A DNA stretch of 64,000 nt, taken from Streptomyces sp. NBC_00102 (GTDB lineage: Bacteria; Actinomycetota; Actinomycetes; Streptomycetales; Streptomycetaceae). Below, piece by piece: positions 19,616-28,239 of this stretch. Under the pieces are notes generated by a model that made no database searches, was not told where the DNA came from, and saw only the letters and a list, made by a program, of their open reading frames with translations. Both the position numbers and the translations under genes were made by a program. Each line of letters opens with the position of its first letter. The first letter of the stretch is position 1. The stretch is taken from positions 3,410,001 to 3,474,000 of the forward strand of contig NZ_JAPEMC010000001.1 in NCBI RefSeq assembly GCF_026343115.1, in the 5' to 3' direction.

Positions 19616-21021
19616 GGACGGACCACCTGAGTCATCTCGGCGTCGGGCGAAGGGGCGGGGGCGGGCGCCGGGCGGCGCGCGGTGTCGCTGATCCGGATGA
19701 GGACGGCGATCAGCGCCCAGTTGGCGAGCACGGACGAACCGCCGTACGCCAGGAACGGCATCGTCATACCGCTGAGCGGGATCAGGCCCATCACACCGCC
19801 GGCGACGACGAAGATCTGGATGGCGAAGGCGGCGGAGAGGCCGATCGCGAGGAGCTTGCCGAACGGGTCGCGGGCCGCGAGTGCCGTACGGATGCCGCGC
19901 TCGATGATCAGGCCGTAGACCAGCAGGACCGCCATCATTCCGGCCAGGCCCAGCTCCTCGCCGACGGTGGACAGGATGAAGTCGGCGTTGGCGGCGAACA
20001 GGATCAGGTCCGAGTGGCCCTGGCCGAGGCCGGTGCCGAGGGTGCCGCCGGAGCCGAACGACATCAGGGACTGGGCGATCTGGTCGCTGTGGTCCATCGT
20101 CGCTTTGGCGAAGGGGTCCATCCAGGCGTTGACGCGCTGCTGCACGTGCGGCTCGAAGGAGGCGACACCGACCGCGCCCGCCGCGGACATCAGCAGACCG
20201 AAGACGATCCAGCTGGTCCGCTCCGTCGCCACGTACAGCATCACGATGAAGAGGCCGAAGAAGAGCAGGGACGTACCGAGGTCGGTCTCGAAGATGAGGA
20301 TCAGGATCGACAGCACCCAGATCATCAGGATCGGTCCGAGGTCACGGCCGCGGGGCAGGTACATCCCCATGAAGCGGCGGCTCGCCAGGGCCAGCGCATC
20401 CCGCTTCACCATGAGGTAGCCGGAGAAGAAGATCGCGATGAAGATCTTCGCGAACTCTCCCGGCTGGATGGAGAAGGGGCCCAGGCTGATCCAGATCTTC
20501 GCGCCGTTCACCTCGGGGAAGAAGATCGGCAGGATCAGCAGGACCAGCGCCACGACCATGGAGATGTAGGTGTAGCGCTGGAGGACGCGGTGGTCCTTGA
20601 GGATCATCAGCACGGCGACGAAGAAGGCGACACCGATAGCCGAGTACAGCAGCTGTTTGGGCGCGTCCGGGCTGTAGCCGCCGTAGTAGATCTCCGCGCG
20701 CTGGATCAGCCGCTGCGACTGGTCGAGGCGCCAGATCAGCACCAGCCCCAGGCCGTTGAGCAGGGTGGCCAGCGGCAGCAGCAGCGGGTCGGCGTACGGC
20801 GCGAACTTGCGCACCGCGAGGTGGGCCACGCCACCGAGCAGGACGAGCCCGGCGCCGTAGCCGAGCATGCCGGACGGCAGCTTGCCGTCGATGGCGAGAC
20901 CGACGTTGGCGTACGCGAACACCGAGATGGCGATGGCGAAGACCATCATCATCAGTTCGGTGTTGCGGCGGCTCGGTGCGTCGATCGCGCCGATGGTGGT
21001 CGTGTTGGTGACAACGCTCAT
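19612..21021 (-). CDS. rodA: SEDS peptidoglycan glycosyltransferase (RodA/FtsW family)
   Basis: A 469-residue polytopic membrane protein with about 10-12 helices and SEDS signatures: PGEFAKIFIAIFFSGYL and the C-terminal IPLSGMTMPFLAYGGSS. SEDS proteins polymerise glycan strands from lipid II with a class B PBP, here PbpA. Position in the conserved pknB cluster assigns it to the RodA-like paralogue rather than the dcw-cluster FtsW. The start codon lies 23 bases after the pstP stop. Confidence 0.95.
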   Translation of the reverse strand: MSVVTNTTTIGAIDAPSRRNTELMMMVFAIAISVFAYANVGLAIDGKLPSGMLGYGAGLVLLGGVAHLAVRKFAPYADPLLLPLATLLNGLGLVLIWRLDQSQRLIQRAEIYYGGYSPDAPKQLLYSAIGVAFFVAVLMILKDHRVLQRYTYISMVVALVLLILPIFFPEVNGAKIWISLGPFSIQPGEFAKIFIAIFFSGYLMVKRDALALASRRFMGMYLPRGRDLGPILMIWVLSILILIFETDLGTSLLFFGLFIVMLYVATERTSWIVFGLLMSAAGAVGVASFEPHVQQRVNAWMDPFAKATMDHSDQIAQSLMSFGSGGTLGTGLGQGHSDLILFAANADFILSTVGEELGLAGMMAVLLVYGLIIERGIRTALAARDPFGKLLAIGLSAAFAIQIFVVAGGVMGLIPLSGMTMPFLAYGGSSVLANWALIAVLIRISDTARRPAPAPAPSPDAEMTQVVRP

Positions 21022-21044
21022 GGTGCTGTGGGCCCCCTACGGCC

Positions 21045-22529
21045 TTACTGCTTACCGCACTGCGGGACCAGCTTCTGCTCTTCCTCCGAGAGGCTGGGGC
21101 CGGGAGTGGGGGTCGCTGCGGTCGGCTTCGTCTCCGTGGCGGTCTCCTTGTCGGAGGCCGTCGTGGAGGTCTTGTCGGCAGAAGCGGCTGCCTCGGCGGC
21201 CTGCTCCTCGGCCGCTCGTCGCTGAGCGTCCTTCTTGCAGGCGCTGGCCTGGAGCGACAGCTGGTCGACCTTCTTCCGGGCGTCGGCGAGGTTGCCCTCG
21301 GCGATCGTCTCCTCGACCCGCTTGCGCTGGTACGGAGGAAGGTACTTGAGTTCGATCTCCGGGTGGTCCTTCTCGACCTTCGAGAGCGAGACCCAGCCGA
21401 GGTCCTGGCTGATGCCGCGGAACAGGGCGACGTTGTCGTCCTTCGCACCCACGTAGAACTGCGTCTGCGTCCAGCGGTAGCCGCCGTACAGACCGCCGCC
21501 GACGATCGCCAGGGCGAGCACCACGTACAGAGACCGCTTGAGCCACCTGCGCCCGCCCGGCTTGACGAAGTCGTCCTCGGTGTACGAGTCGAAGGAGCCG
21601 TGCGGGCCGTCGCCGTAACCGGAGTCCGAGCCGCTGCCGGGGGGGCCGAAGCCTCCGGCGGGGGGCGGGACGGGACGTCCGAGGCCGGCCGCGCGTCCGG
21701 CGGGGGTCTGCATGGCCCCGCCGTCGCTGAGCTGCGTCTGGTTCTCCGCGACCGCGCCGACGATCACCGGGGTGTCGTTGAGGTGGCCGGCCAGGGTGTC
21801 GTTGCTGTCGGCGTCCAGGACGTCGGCGACGATGCAGGTGATGTTGTCCGGTCCGCCGCCGCGCAGGGCGAGCTGGATGAGCTCCTGGATGGTCTCCTGG
21901 GGGCCCTGGTAGCTGGCGAGCGTCTCTTCCATCGTCTGGTGCGAGACGACGCCGGAGAGGCCGTCGGAGCAGATGAGGTAGCGGTCGCCTGCCCGGACCT
22001 CGCGGATGGAGAGATCGGGTTCGACGTGGTCGCCACTGCCCAGGGCCCGCATCAGCAGGGAGCGCTGCGGGTGGGTGGTGGCCTCCTCCTCGGTGATCCG
22101 GCCCTCGTCCACCAGCCGCTGCACCCAGGTGTGGTCCTGGGTGATCTGGGTCAGGAGTCCGTCGCGCAGCAGGTACGCACGGGAGTCGCCGACGTGTACC
22201 AGGCCGAGGCGCTGGCCCGTCCAGAGCAGGGCGGTGAGCGTGGTGCCCATGCCCTCCAGCTGGGGGTCCTCCTCGACCATGACGCGGAGCTGGTCGTTGG
22301 CACGCTGCACGGCGGTGCCGAGCGAGGTGAGGATGTCCGAGCCGGGCACGTCGTCGTCGAGCTGGACGAGCGTGGAAATCACCTCGGAGCTGGCGACCTC
22401 ACCGGCGGCCTGGCCGCCCATGCCGTCGGCGATCGCGAGGAGGCGGGGGCCGGCGTAGCCGGAGTCCTCGTTCCCCTCCCGGATCATGCCCTTGTGCGAT
22501 CCGGCGGCGAAACGCAAGGAAAGACTCAT
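21045..22529 (-). CDS. pstP: PP2C-type Ser/Thr protein phosphatase PstP
   Basis: A 494-residue phosphatase that reverses phosphorylation by PknB and other kinases. The N-terminal 240 residues are a PPM/PP2C domain: GNEDSGYAG, AIADGMGGQAAGE, GDSRAYLLRDG, CSDGLSG and GGPDNITCI supply the metal-binding aspartates. A proline/glycine linker leads to a membrane helix (about 345-365), and the external part is about 130 residues, ending in a Thr/Ala-rich tail. The ATG at 22529 has GCGAGG upstream and gives the conserved start MSLSLRFAAGSHKG. Confidence 0.95.
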   Translation of the reverse strand: MSLSLRFAAGSHKGMIREGNEDSGYAGPRLLAIADGMGGQAAGEVASSEVISTLVQLDDDVPGSDILTSLGTAVQRANDQLRVMVEEDPQLEGMGTTLTALLWTGQRLGLVHVGDSRAYLLRDGLLTQITQDHTWVQRLVDEGRITEEEATTHPQRSLLMRALGSGDHVEPDLSIREVRAGDRYLICSDGLSGVVSHQTMEETLASYQGPQETIQELIQLALRGGGPDNITCIVADVLDADSNDTLAGHLNDTPVIVGAVAENQTQLSDGGAMQTPAGRAAGLGRPVPPPAGGFGPPGSGSDSGYGDGPHGSFDSYTEDDFVKPGGRRWLKRSLYVVLALAIVGGGLYGGYRWTQTQFYVGAKDDNVALFRGISQDLGWVSLSKVEKDHPEIELKYLPPYQRKRVEETIAEGNLADARKKVDQLSLQASACKKDAQRRAAEEQAAEAAASADKTSTTASDKETATETKPTAATPTPGPSLSEEEQKLVPQCGKQ

Positions 22530-22661
22530 GCGCACCTCGCCCGTCGGTTCGGGGTACAGCCGGTCTTGTCGAGCCACACTGCCCACCCTCCGGTCGGGAG
22601 CCCGGCCGCGTCCTTGGTCAGGACCGCCGAGGCTCGCTCGCTCCGCTCGCTCATTGTCGTA

Positions 22662-23177
22662 CTACTTCCGCAGCTCGATGACGGTCTTGCCGATACGGAT
22701 CGGCGCACCCAGCGGAACAGGCGTCGGGGTGGTGAGACGGGTCCGGTCGAGATACGTGCCGTTGGTGGACCCGAGATCCTCGACGATCCACTGGCCGTCC
22801 CGGTCGGGGTAGATCCTGGCATGCCGACTGGACGCGTAGTCGTCGTCCAGCACGATTGTTGAATCGTGGGCACGGCCCAGCGTGATGGTCTGGCCCTGGA
22901 GCGCGACCGTGGTGCCCGTGAGGGAGCCTTCGGAGACGACCAGCTTGGTCGGTGCGCCGCGGCGCTGGCGCGCCGGCTGCTGGCGTTGTTGCGGTGGTGC
23001 TGCCGCCTGTTGGCGGGCCTGCTGCGGACGCGTTTCGGTACCCGTGCGGCGTGAGCCGCGCTGGGTGACGCGCGTTCCGAACAGATCGCTGCGGATGACC
23101 TGTACGGCCACGATCACGAACAGCCACAGAACAGCCAGGAAACCTAGCCGCATGACCGTCAGGGTCAGCTCTGACAT
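22662..23177 (-). CDS. fhaB: FHA-domain protein FhaB
   Basis: A 171-residue protein with an N-terminal membrane helix (about 10-28) and a C-terminal FHA domain (about 90-168) carrying GRAHDSTIVL, SSRHARIY and DLGSTNGTYLD, the residues that read phosphothreonine. It is expected to bind phosphorylated PknB-pathway proteins at the membrane and affect wall synthesis. The ATG at 23177 lies 10 bases after the fhaA stop. A 132-base gap separates it from pstP. Confidence 0.94.
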   Translation of the reverse strand: MSELTLTVMRLGFLAVLWLFVIVAVQVIRSDLFGTRVTQRGSRRTGTETRPQQARQQAAAPPQQRQQPARQRRGAPTKLVVSEGSLTGTTVALQGQTITLGRAHDSTIVLDDDYASSRHARIYPDRDGQWIVEDLGSTNGTYLDRTRLTTPTPVPLGAPIRIGKTVIELRK

Positions 23178-23187
23178 TGCCCCCGCT

Positions 23188-24078
23188 TCACCCTTCGGCT
23201 TGCCGGTAAACGATGGTGGTACTGCCCACGACGATCCGCGAGCCGTCGCGGAGCGTAGCGCGGGTGGTGTGCTGCCCGTCCACCACGATGCCGTTGGTGG
23301 ACCCGAGATCCTGGATCGTCGAGGGCGTTCCGGTCCGGATCTCACAGTGCCGGCGCGATACGCCGGGGTCGTCGATCCGCACGTCGGCTTCGGTGCTGCG
23401 TCCCAGCACCAGCGTCGGGCGGGAGATCTGATGGCGTGTGCCGTTGATCTCGACCCAGCGCCTGACCTGCGTCTCCGGCAGAGGGCCGGAGGGCGCGGGC
23501 GGGCGGCGCCGGTCGTTCGAGGGCGCTGCCGGCCGTCCGCCGCCCGGCGGCGGGGCCGCGGGCATCGGAGGAGCGGCCGCGGGCGGGTAGCCGTAGCCAC
23601 CGGGGGACTGCTGTGCCGGGCGCTGGGCGCCGTAGGCGTCGGGGCGTCCGCCGTAGGGCTGGTCCGGCCTGCCCTGCGGAGCGGCGGGGTCGTGCTGCGA
23701 GGTGCTGGACGCGAGCGTGCGGCTGCGTACGCGGTAGAGGCCGGTGTCCAGGTCCTCCGCCTTCTCCAGGTGGACCTTGATCGGTCCCATGAAGGTGTAG
23801 CGCTGCTGCTTCGCGTAGTCCCGTACGAGACCGGACAGCTCGTCGCCGAGCTGTCCGGAGTACGGGCTGAGCCGCTCGTAGTCCGGAGCGCTCAGCTCGA
23901 CGATGAAGTCGTTGGGGACGACCGTCCGCTCGCGGTTCCAGATCGTCGCGTTGTTGTCGCACTCGCGCTGGAGCGCACCCGCGATCTCGACCGGCTGGAC
24001 CTCGGACTTGAAGACCTTGGCGAAGGTGCCGTTGACCAGACCTTCGAGACGCTGCTCGAAACGCTTCATGACTCCCAT
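23188..24078 (-). CDS. fhaA: FHA-domain protein FhaA (DUF3662 plus FHA)
   Basis: A 296-residue cytoplasmic protein. Residues 1-115 are the DUF3662 domain (FEQRLEGLVNGTFAKVFK), then a Pro/Gly/Tyr-rich linker, then an FHA domain (about 215-292) with GRSTEADVRI, SRRHCEI and DLGSTNG. In mycobacteria FhaA binds the phosphorylated MviN pseudokinase and restrains peptidoglycan synthesis. It is the first gene of the operon; GGAGGAGG lies 7 bases before the ATG at 24078. The start MGVMKRFEQR could also be read from the second Met. Confidence 0.94.
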   Translation of the reverse strand: MGVMKRFEQRLEGLVNGTFAKVFKSEVQPVEIAGALQRECDNNATIWNRERTVVPNDFIVELSAPDYERLSPYSGQLGDELSGLVRDYAKQQRYTFMGPIKVHLEKAEDLDTGLYRVRSRTLASSTSQHDPAAPQGRPDQPYGGRPDAYGAQRPAQQSPGGYGYPPAAAPPMPAAPPPGGGRPAAPSNDRRRPPAPSGPLPETQVRRWVEINGTRHQISRPTLVLGRSTEADVRIDDPGVSRRHCEIRTGTPSTIQDLGSTNGIVVDGQHTTRATLRDGSRIVVGSTTIVYRQAEG

Positions 24079-24393
24079 GGGGCACCTCCTCCGGTGTCAT
24101 CGTCCCTGTACTGCTTACTGATCGTATCCACGCCCGGGGAAAACGGCTGGTTCCCCTTGTCTGCCCGGTGGATGAGTGTCCCCCCTCACACGGATCGTAG
24201 AGGTGGCCACATGACAGTGTCCCGCACACGAGGTGCCCGCAGCGGGAGTGGGGAGATGGTTCTGCGTTCCCGCTTCCCGCTCCGGAGTCCCCGAAACAAC
24301 GGATGTGAATCCTCCCCGTTCAGCGTGCTAATCTTCCGTTGTCGCCAGGGAGAAGCGCCGGAAACGGCGAGAGGAACTGGAAACACCACTCTT
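24079..24393. other. Promoter region between fhaA and tRNA-Leu
   Basis: 315 bases holding the promoters of the leftward fhaA operon and the rightward tRNA gene. TACGAT on the minus strand near 24120 and TAATCT at 24329-24334 on the plus strand are possible -10 elements; neither has a good -35 partner. Confidence 0.35.
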
Positions 24394-24476
24394 GCGCGAG
24401 TGGCGGAACGGCAGACGCGCTGGCTTCAGGTGCCAGTGTCCTTAGGGACGTGGGGGTTCAAATCCCCCCTCGCGCA
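24394..24476 (+). tRNA. tRNA-Leu, anticodon CAG
   Basis: The acceptor arm GCGCGAG (24394-24400) pairs with CTCGCGC (24469-24475), with discriminator base A. The anticodon stem CTGGC/GCCAG encloses the loop TTCAGGT, anticodon CAG at 24427-24429, which reads CTG, the commonest leucine codon here. A variable arm of class II size (TGTCCTTAGGGACGT) and T loop GGTTCAAATC are present. CCA is not encoded. A strong terminator follows. Confidence 0.97.
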
Positions 24477-24514
24477 CAACGAGTAGCTGGAAACAGCTGC
24501 TGGGTTGGTTCGAC

Positions 24515-24552
24515 AGAACCCCCGCACCGGAGAAATTCGGTGCGGGGGTTCT
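24515..24552. terminator. Terminator after tRNA-Leu
   Basis: Arms 24515-24529 and 24538-24552 (AGAACCCCCGCACCG with its complement) pair perfectly around an 8-base A-rich loop, followed by TCTTCGTTG. Confidence 0.85.
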
Positions 24553-24613
24553 TCGTTGTGCCCGTGTTTTCTGGGCGGGTCGGGCCCGACCCGGCCTCCG
24601 GGCCGGGCGCTGT

Positions 24614-24637
24614 GCACTGTTTCACGTGAAACAGTGC
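24614..24637. promoter_or_regulatory. parS: parS centromere site in an extended palindrome
   Basis: The perfect parS core GTTTCACGTGAAAC at 24619-24632 lies inside a 24-base perfect palindrome (flanks GCACT and AGTGC). It is placed between the tRNA gene and the convergent marR gene. Confidence 0.93.
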
Positions 24638-24659
24638 CGCCCGGTGTGCGTGTGCGGCA

Positions 24660-25169
24660 CTACTGGTCCGCGGAGTTGCTCGCGGCGTTGTAGCGGAGCA
24701 AGGACCGGGCGAACGTGGCGAGATCCTCGGTGGTCCAGTCGGCGAGACGTTCCTGGTATGCCGCCCGGCGGCTGGCCTGCGTCGACATCAGTGCCTTGAG
24801 TCCGGCCTCGGTGGGGTGCAGCACCTGGATGCGCTGGTCCTCGGGGTCAGGGTGGCGCTCGATCAGCCCGAGCTTCTCCAGGGCGGTGATCTGCCGGCTG
24901 ACCGTCGATTTATCCAGCAGATAGTGGGCCGCGAGGTCGGTGGCCCGGCAGCCGTTCTCTTCGTGGATGTACGAGAGCAGGGCTTGTGAGACCAGCGTCA
25001 GTTCCGGGTGGAGCCGGGCGGCCGTGGCCCTGGCCCGCCGCGAGAAGGCGGTCAGCTCGCGCTGGATGACGTCGAAGTACTCCTCACGCCCGTCGGTGCC
25101 GTTGGTCGCGGTGTCGTTTGTCACGGTGGTGGGCGCCGCGGTGGCGTCCGTCATGGCGTCGTCCGTCAC
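24660..25169 (-). CDS. MarR-family transcriptional regulator
   Basis: A 169-residue winged-helix regulator. The DNA-binding core is GCRATDLAAHYLLDKSTVSRQITALEKLGLIERHPDPEDQR, with the DxR wing. It diverges from a membrane protein gene, and the intervening region carries clear inverted repeats suited to a MarR dimer, so it most likely represses both genes and responds to a toxic or phenolic ligand (inference). The start could be the first or the sixth codon (MTDATAAP); I kept the longer form. Confidence 0.92.
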   Translation of the reverse strand: MTDDAMTDATAAPTTVTNDTATNGTDGREEYFDVIQRELTAFSRRARATAARLHPELTLVSQALLSYIHEENGCRATDLAAHYLLDKSTVSRQITALEKLGLIERHPDPEDQRIQVLHPTEAGLKALMSTQASRRAAYQERLADWTTEDLATFARSLLRYNAASNSADQ

Positions 25170-25227
25170 GGGGGCCGCCTATCCGCGCGTCTTTCCGCGC
25201 CGCCTTCGTGCTCGCTCCGGCGCGGGC

Positions 25228-25278
25228 ACAACAAGTTGTACGATACAACTTAAGTGAAAGTTGTAAAACGCAACAAAG
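25228..25278. promoter_or_regulatory. MarR-type operators
   Basis: The main site is an 8-base inverted repeat, AAGTTGTA and TACAACTT, at 25233-25251 with a CGA spacer. ACAAC-AA-GTTGT at 25228-25239 overlaps it. A second imperfect site, AGTTGT...CAACAA, lies at about 25259-25275, just upstream of the ribosome binding site of the membrane protein gene. The AT-rich sequence differs sharply from its surroundings. Confidence 0.75.
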
Positions 25279-25291
25279 AGGGATCGTGCCG

Positions 25292-26440
25292 ATGTCCACA
25301 GGACCGACTACCGCCGGAGGTGCCTCCGCCGGCGTCCATGCCGCAGCTCTGCGGCATGTACTGACCCACCTGGTGACTCCCCTGCTGATGTGCGTCGGCA
25401 TGGGGCTCGCGTATCTGGGCGCCTTCCACGCGCCGCAGCCGCACGACCTCCGCGTCGACGTCGTGGGCTCGGGCGTCAGCGCCCAGGTGCTGGCGCAGAC
25501 CCTCCAGGACAAGGGGGACGGAGCGCTCGACGTGCGTACGGTGCCGGACCGGGCCGCCGCGACGGAGCACCTGATGACCCAGGACAGCTACGGAGCCTTC
25601 CTCCCGGGCGCGAATCCCGAGCTCATGGTGGCCTCGGCCTCCTCGGACACCACGGCCACGGTGGTCCAGCAGGTCTTCACCGAGGTGGCGGCCGACCAGG
25701 GGGCCCCGCTGAAGGTCACGGACGTCGCCCCCACGGCCTCCGGTGACCCGACCGGGCAGGGCATCTTCTTTCTGCTGGTCGCCGTCAGCATCGGTTCGTA
25801 CGCCTCCGTCGCGGTCGTCGGCGGTGTGGGCGGGGTGCTGCCGCTGCGGCTGCGGGCCGCGCTGGTGGCCGGTATGTCGCTGGTGGTGAGCTTGATCGGA
25901 GTGGCCTTCGCGGGACCGGTGTTCGGGCTGGTCGACCACGGCTTCGGCGGGCTCTGGGCGATGGCGTGGCTCTACTCGGCGGGCATCCTGCTGATCGGTG
26001 TCGGGCTGCACACCTTCCTCAAGCGGTGGACCACGCTCGGTGTGATGGTCATGTTCGTGATGCTCAACTTCACCAGCTCCGGCGGCATCTTCCGGCCCGA
26101 GGTCCAGCCCGGCTTCTTCGGGGCGCTGCACTCCTTCTGGAACGGTGCGGGCTTCGTCGAAGGGGTGCGCAGTCACGTCTACTTCGGTGGCTACGGTCTC
26201 GGACGCGACGTGTTGGTGCTGGCGTTCTGGCTGGTGGCCGGAATCGTGATCATGGGCATCGCGGGGGCGGCGGAGGCCCGGCGGCGCCGGGCTGCCGCGG
26301 ACGTGGCCGCGTCGGCCGGTATCGCTTCGCCGGCTCCGAGTGCGCCGGGGGCCGGCGCCGCGATCGGTGGCCCCGTCGGATACGGGGAGACGGAGGCGGA
26401 GCGCGAGGAGACGGAAGAGGAGGAGACCGTGGGCGTCTGA
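25292..26440 (+). CDS. Multi-pass membrane protein, ABC-2 or YhgE/Pip-like
   Basis: A 382-residue protein. It has one N-terminal membrane helix (about 22-44), an external domain of about 120 residues, then five or six helices (about 165-350) and a Glu-rich cytoplasmic tail. The plan (one helix, large outer loop, helix cluster) is that of ABC-2-type permeases and YhgE/Pip proteins; no ATP-binding partner is adjacent. The ATG at 25292 has GAGGGA upstream. Control by the divergent MarR gene points to a role in drug or stress response, but the substrate is unknown. Confidence 0.82.
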   Translation: MSTGPTTAGGASAGVHAAALRHVLTHLVTPLLMCVGMGLAYLGAFHAPQPHDLRVDVVGSGVSAQVLAQTLQDKGDGALDVRTVPDRAAATEHLMTQDSYGAFLPGANPELMVASASSDTTATVVQQVFTEVAADQGAPLKVTDVAPTASGDPTGQGIFFLLVAVSIGSYASVAVVGGVGGVLPLRLRAALVAGMSLVVSLIGVAFAGPVFGLVDHGFGGLWAMAWLYSAGILLIGVGLHTFLKRWTTLGVMVMFVMLNFTSSGGIFRPEVQPGFFGALHSFWNGAGFVEGVRSHVYFGGYGLGRDVLVLAFWLVAGIVIMGIAGAAEARRRRAAADVAASAGIASPAPSAPGAGAAIGGPVGYGETEAEREETEEEETVGV

Positions 26441-26517
26441 CCCCACGGCCCCGCGGCCCCGCCGCCCGGGTGCTCTCCCCGCCACGGTTTTACCCGCTCA
26501 TTGGCCTGTTCAGCGAC

Positions 26518-26549
26518 TTGTCCACAGGTGGAAGCGGTAGTTGTCCACA
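26518..26549 (+). promoter_or_regulatory. Pair of Streptomyces-type DnaA boxes
   Basis: TTGTCCACA occurs twice in direct orientation (26518-26526 and 26541-26549), 23 bases apart, upstream of the DUF2252 gene. TTGTCCACA is the preferred box of Streptomyces DnaA. Confidence 0.65.
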
Positions 26550-26637
26550 GGGGCCGACGGTCCGGGGCGAACAGCGGTACGGTCATGGCCCATTGAGGAC
26601 GAACGGGACCGCTGGTGGGCGGGGGAGGCGGTTTTCC

Positions 26638-28179
26638 ATGACGGGAATCGATGTGGGTGCGGGCGCCGGGACCGATGTACTGGGTCTGTCGGGGGCGACG
26701 GTGACGGATGCTCCGGTGTCCCTCTTCCTGGGCGGTCCGGTGGCGGAGGTTCCGGCTCCAGCGGCTTCAGGGGGTCCGGTCGCCGGGGCGCCCGGGGCGC
26801 GCATTCCGGAGGTCGCCGGGTTCGCCCGGCGGACGGAGGAGTCCTCGCCCAAGGCGGCGGGCCGGGCCCTGCGCGAGCGGGTGCCGCGGGCCTCCCACGC
26901 CTCGCTGGTCCTTCCGGCCGGGCGGCCGGACGCGGTCCGTGCGGTCGAGGAGTCGAACAGGGGCCGGGTGCCCGGTCTGGCCCCGATACGGGTGGGGCGG
27001 ATGGCGGCCACCCCCTTCGCGTTCCTGCGCGGAGCGGCGGGGCTCATGGCCCACGACCTCACGGGGACGCCCGTCACCGGTGTGGGTGCCCAGCTCTGCG
27101 GCGACGCGCACGCGGCCAACTTCGGTCTGTACGGGGACGCGCGGGGCAACCTCGTCATCGACCTCAACGACTTCGACGAAACGGTCTTCGGCCCCTGGGA
27201 GTGGGACCTCAAGCGGCTGGCCGCCTCCTTCGTGCTCGCCGGCCGGGTGGCGGGCGCCGACGAGGACACCTGCCGCAAAGGCGCGTACGACGCGGTGGGC
27301 GCGTACCGGCGGACGATGAGGCTGCTCGCCCGGCTGCCCGCGCTCGACGCCTGGAACGCCATCGCCGACGAGGCGCTCGTCTCGCACGCGGACGCGCGGG
27401 ATCTCCTCGGGACGCTGGAGCGGGTCTCGGAGAAGGCCCGACGGAACACGAGCGCCCGGTTCGCCGCCCGCTCCACGGAGGAGTCCGAGGACGGCGGGCG
27501 CCGGTTCGTGGACGCCCTGCCGGTGTTGCGCCGGGTGCCGGACGCGGAGGCGGCTGCCGTCGCGGCGGGCCTGGGCGGCTATCTGGAGACCCTCCCGGAG
27601 GACCGGGTACCGCTGCTCGCCCGGCACACCATCCACGACGTGGCGTTCCGGGTGGTGGGGACCGGCAGCGTGGGGACCCGTTCGTACGTGGTACTGCTGC
27701 TCGACCACCGCAAGGAGCCGCTGGTGCTCCAGGTGAAGGAGGCCCGGCCGTCCGCGCTGACGCCCCATCTGCCCGCCGTCGGATTCGACGTACCCGTGGT
27801 GGAACACGAGGGACGCCGGGTGGTGCTCGGACAGAAGCGGATGCAGGTCGTCAGCGACCACCTGCTCGGCTGGGCCGAGGTCGAGGGCCGGCCCTACCAG
27901 GTACGGCAGTTCAGGAACCGCAAGGGCAGCGTCGACCCGGCCGCCCTGGCCCCGTCCGAGGTGGACGACTACGCACGGATGACCGGTGCCCTGCTGGCGC
28001 GGGCCCACGCGCACAGTGCCGATCCGCGTCTCCTCGCCGGGTACTGCGGGAAGAACGACGAGTTGGAGGAGGCGGTGGCCGGCTTCGCGGTGACGTACGC
28101 GGACCGGACCGAGGCGGACCACGCCGAACTCCTCAAGGCGATCAGGTCCGGACGGATAGCCGCCGAGCTGGGGGTCTGA
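26638..28179 (+). CDS. DUF2252 domain protein
   Basis: A 513-residue cytoplasmic protein of the DUF2252 family. Hallmarks: RMAATPFAFLRGAA, then GDAHAANFGLYGDARGNLVIDLNDFDET, which resembles the HGD-like catalytic loop and metal-binding DxD of aminoglycoside-phosphotransferase folds, and WEWDLKRLAAS. The family is regarded as kinase-like but no substrate is established. The first 60 residues are Ala/Pro/Gly-rich and poorly conserved in character. The ATG at 26638 has GGGGGAGG upstream. Tandem DnaA boxes lie in its leader. Confidence 0.88.
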   Translation: MTGIDVGAGAGTDVLGLSGATVTDAPVSLFLGGPVAEVPAPAASGGPVAGAPGARIPEVAGFARRTEESSPKAAGRALRERVPRASHASLVLPAGRPDAVRAVEESNRGRVPGLAPIRVGRMAATPFAFLRGAAGLMAHDLTGTPVTGVGAQLCGDAHAANFGLYGDARGNLVIDLNDFDETVFGPWEWDLKRLAASFVLAGRVAGADEDTCRKGAYDAVGAYRRTMRLLARLPALDAWNAIADEALVSHADARDLLGTLERVSEKARRNTSARFAARSTEESEDGGRRFVDALPVLRRVPDAEAAAVAAGLGGYLETLPEDRVPLLARHTIHDVAFRVVGTGSVGTRSYVVLLLDHRKEPLVLQVKEARPSALTPHLPAVGFDVPVVEHEGRRVVLGQKRMQVVSDHLLGWAEVEGRPYQVRQFRNRKGSVDPAALAPSEVDDYARMTGALLARAHAHSADPRLLAGYCGKNDELEEAVAGFAVTYADRTEADHAELLKAIRSGRIAAELGV

Positions 28180-28227
28180 GCGCCGGCCGCCGCCCCCGCC
28201 GGGTCCTCGCCGCCCTCGCCGGGGCCA

Positions 28228-28233
28228 TACGCT
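28228..28233 (+). promoter_or_regulatory. -10 hexamer TACGCT, leaderless start
   Basis: TACGCT ends 6 bases before the GTG at 28240 and there is no ribosome binding site. The context GCCATACGCT recurs before the methyltransferase gene at 36341. Confidence 0.5.
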
Positions 28234-28239
28234 GGACGG

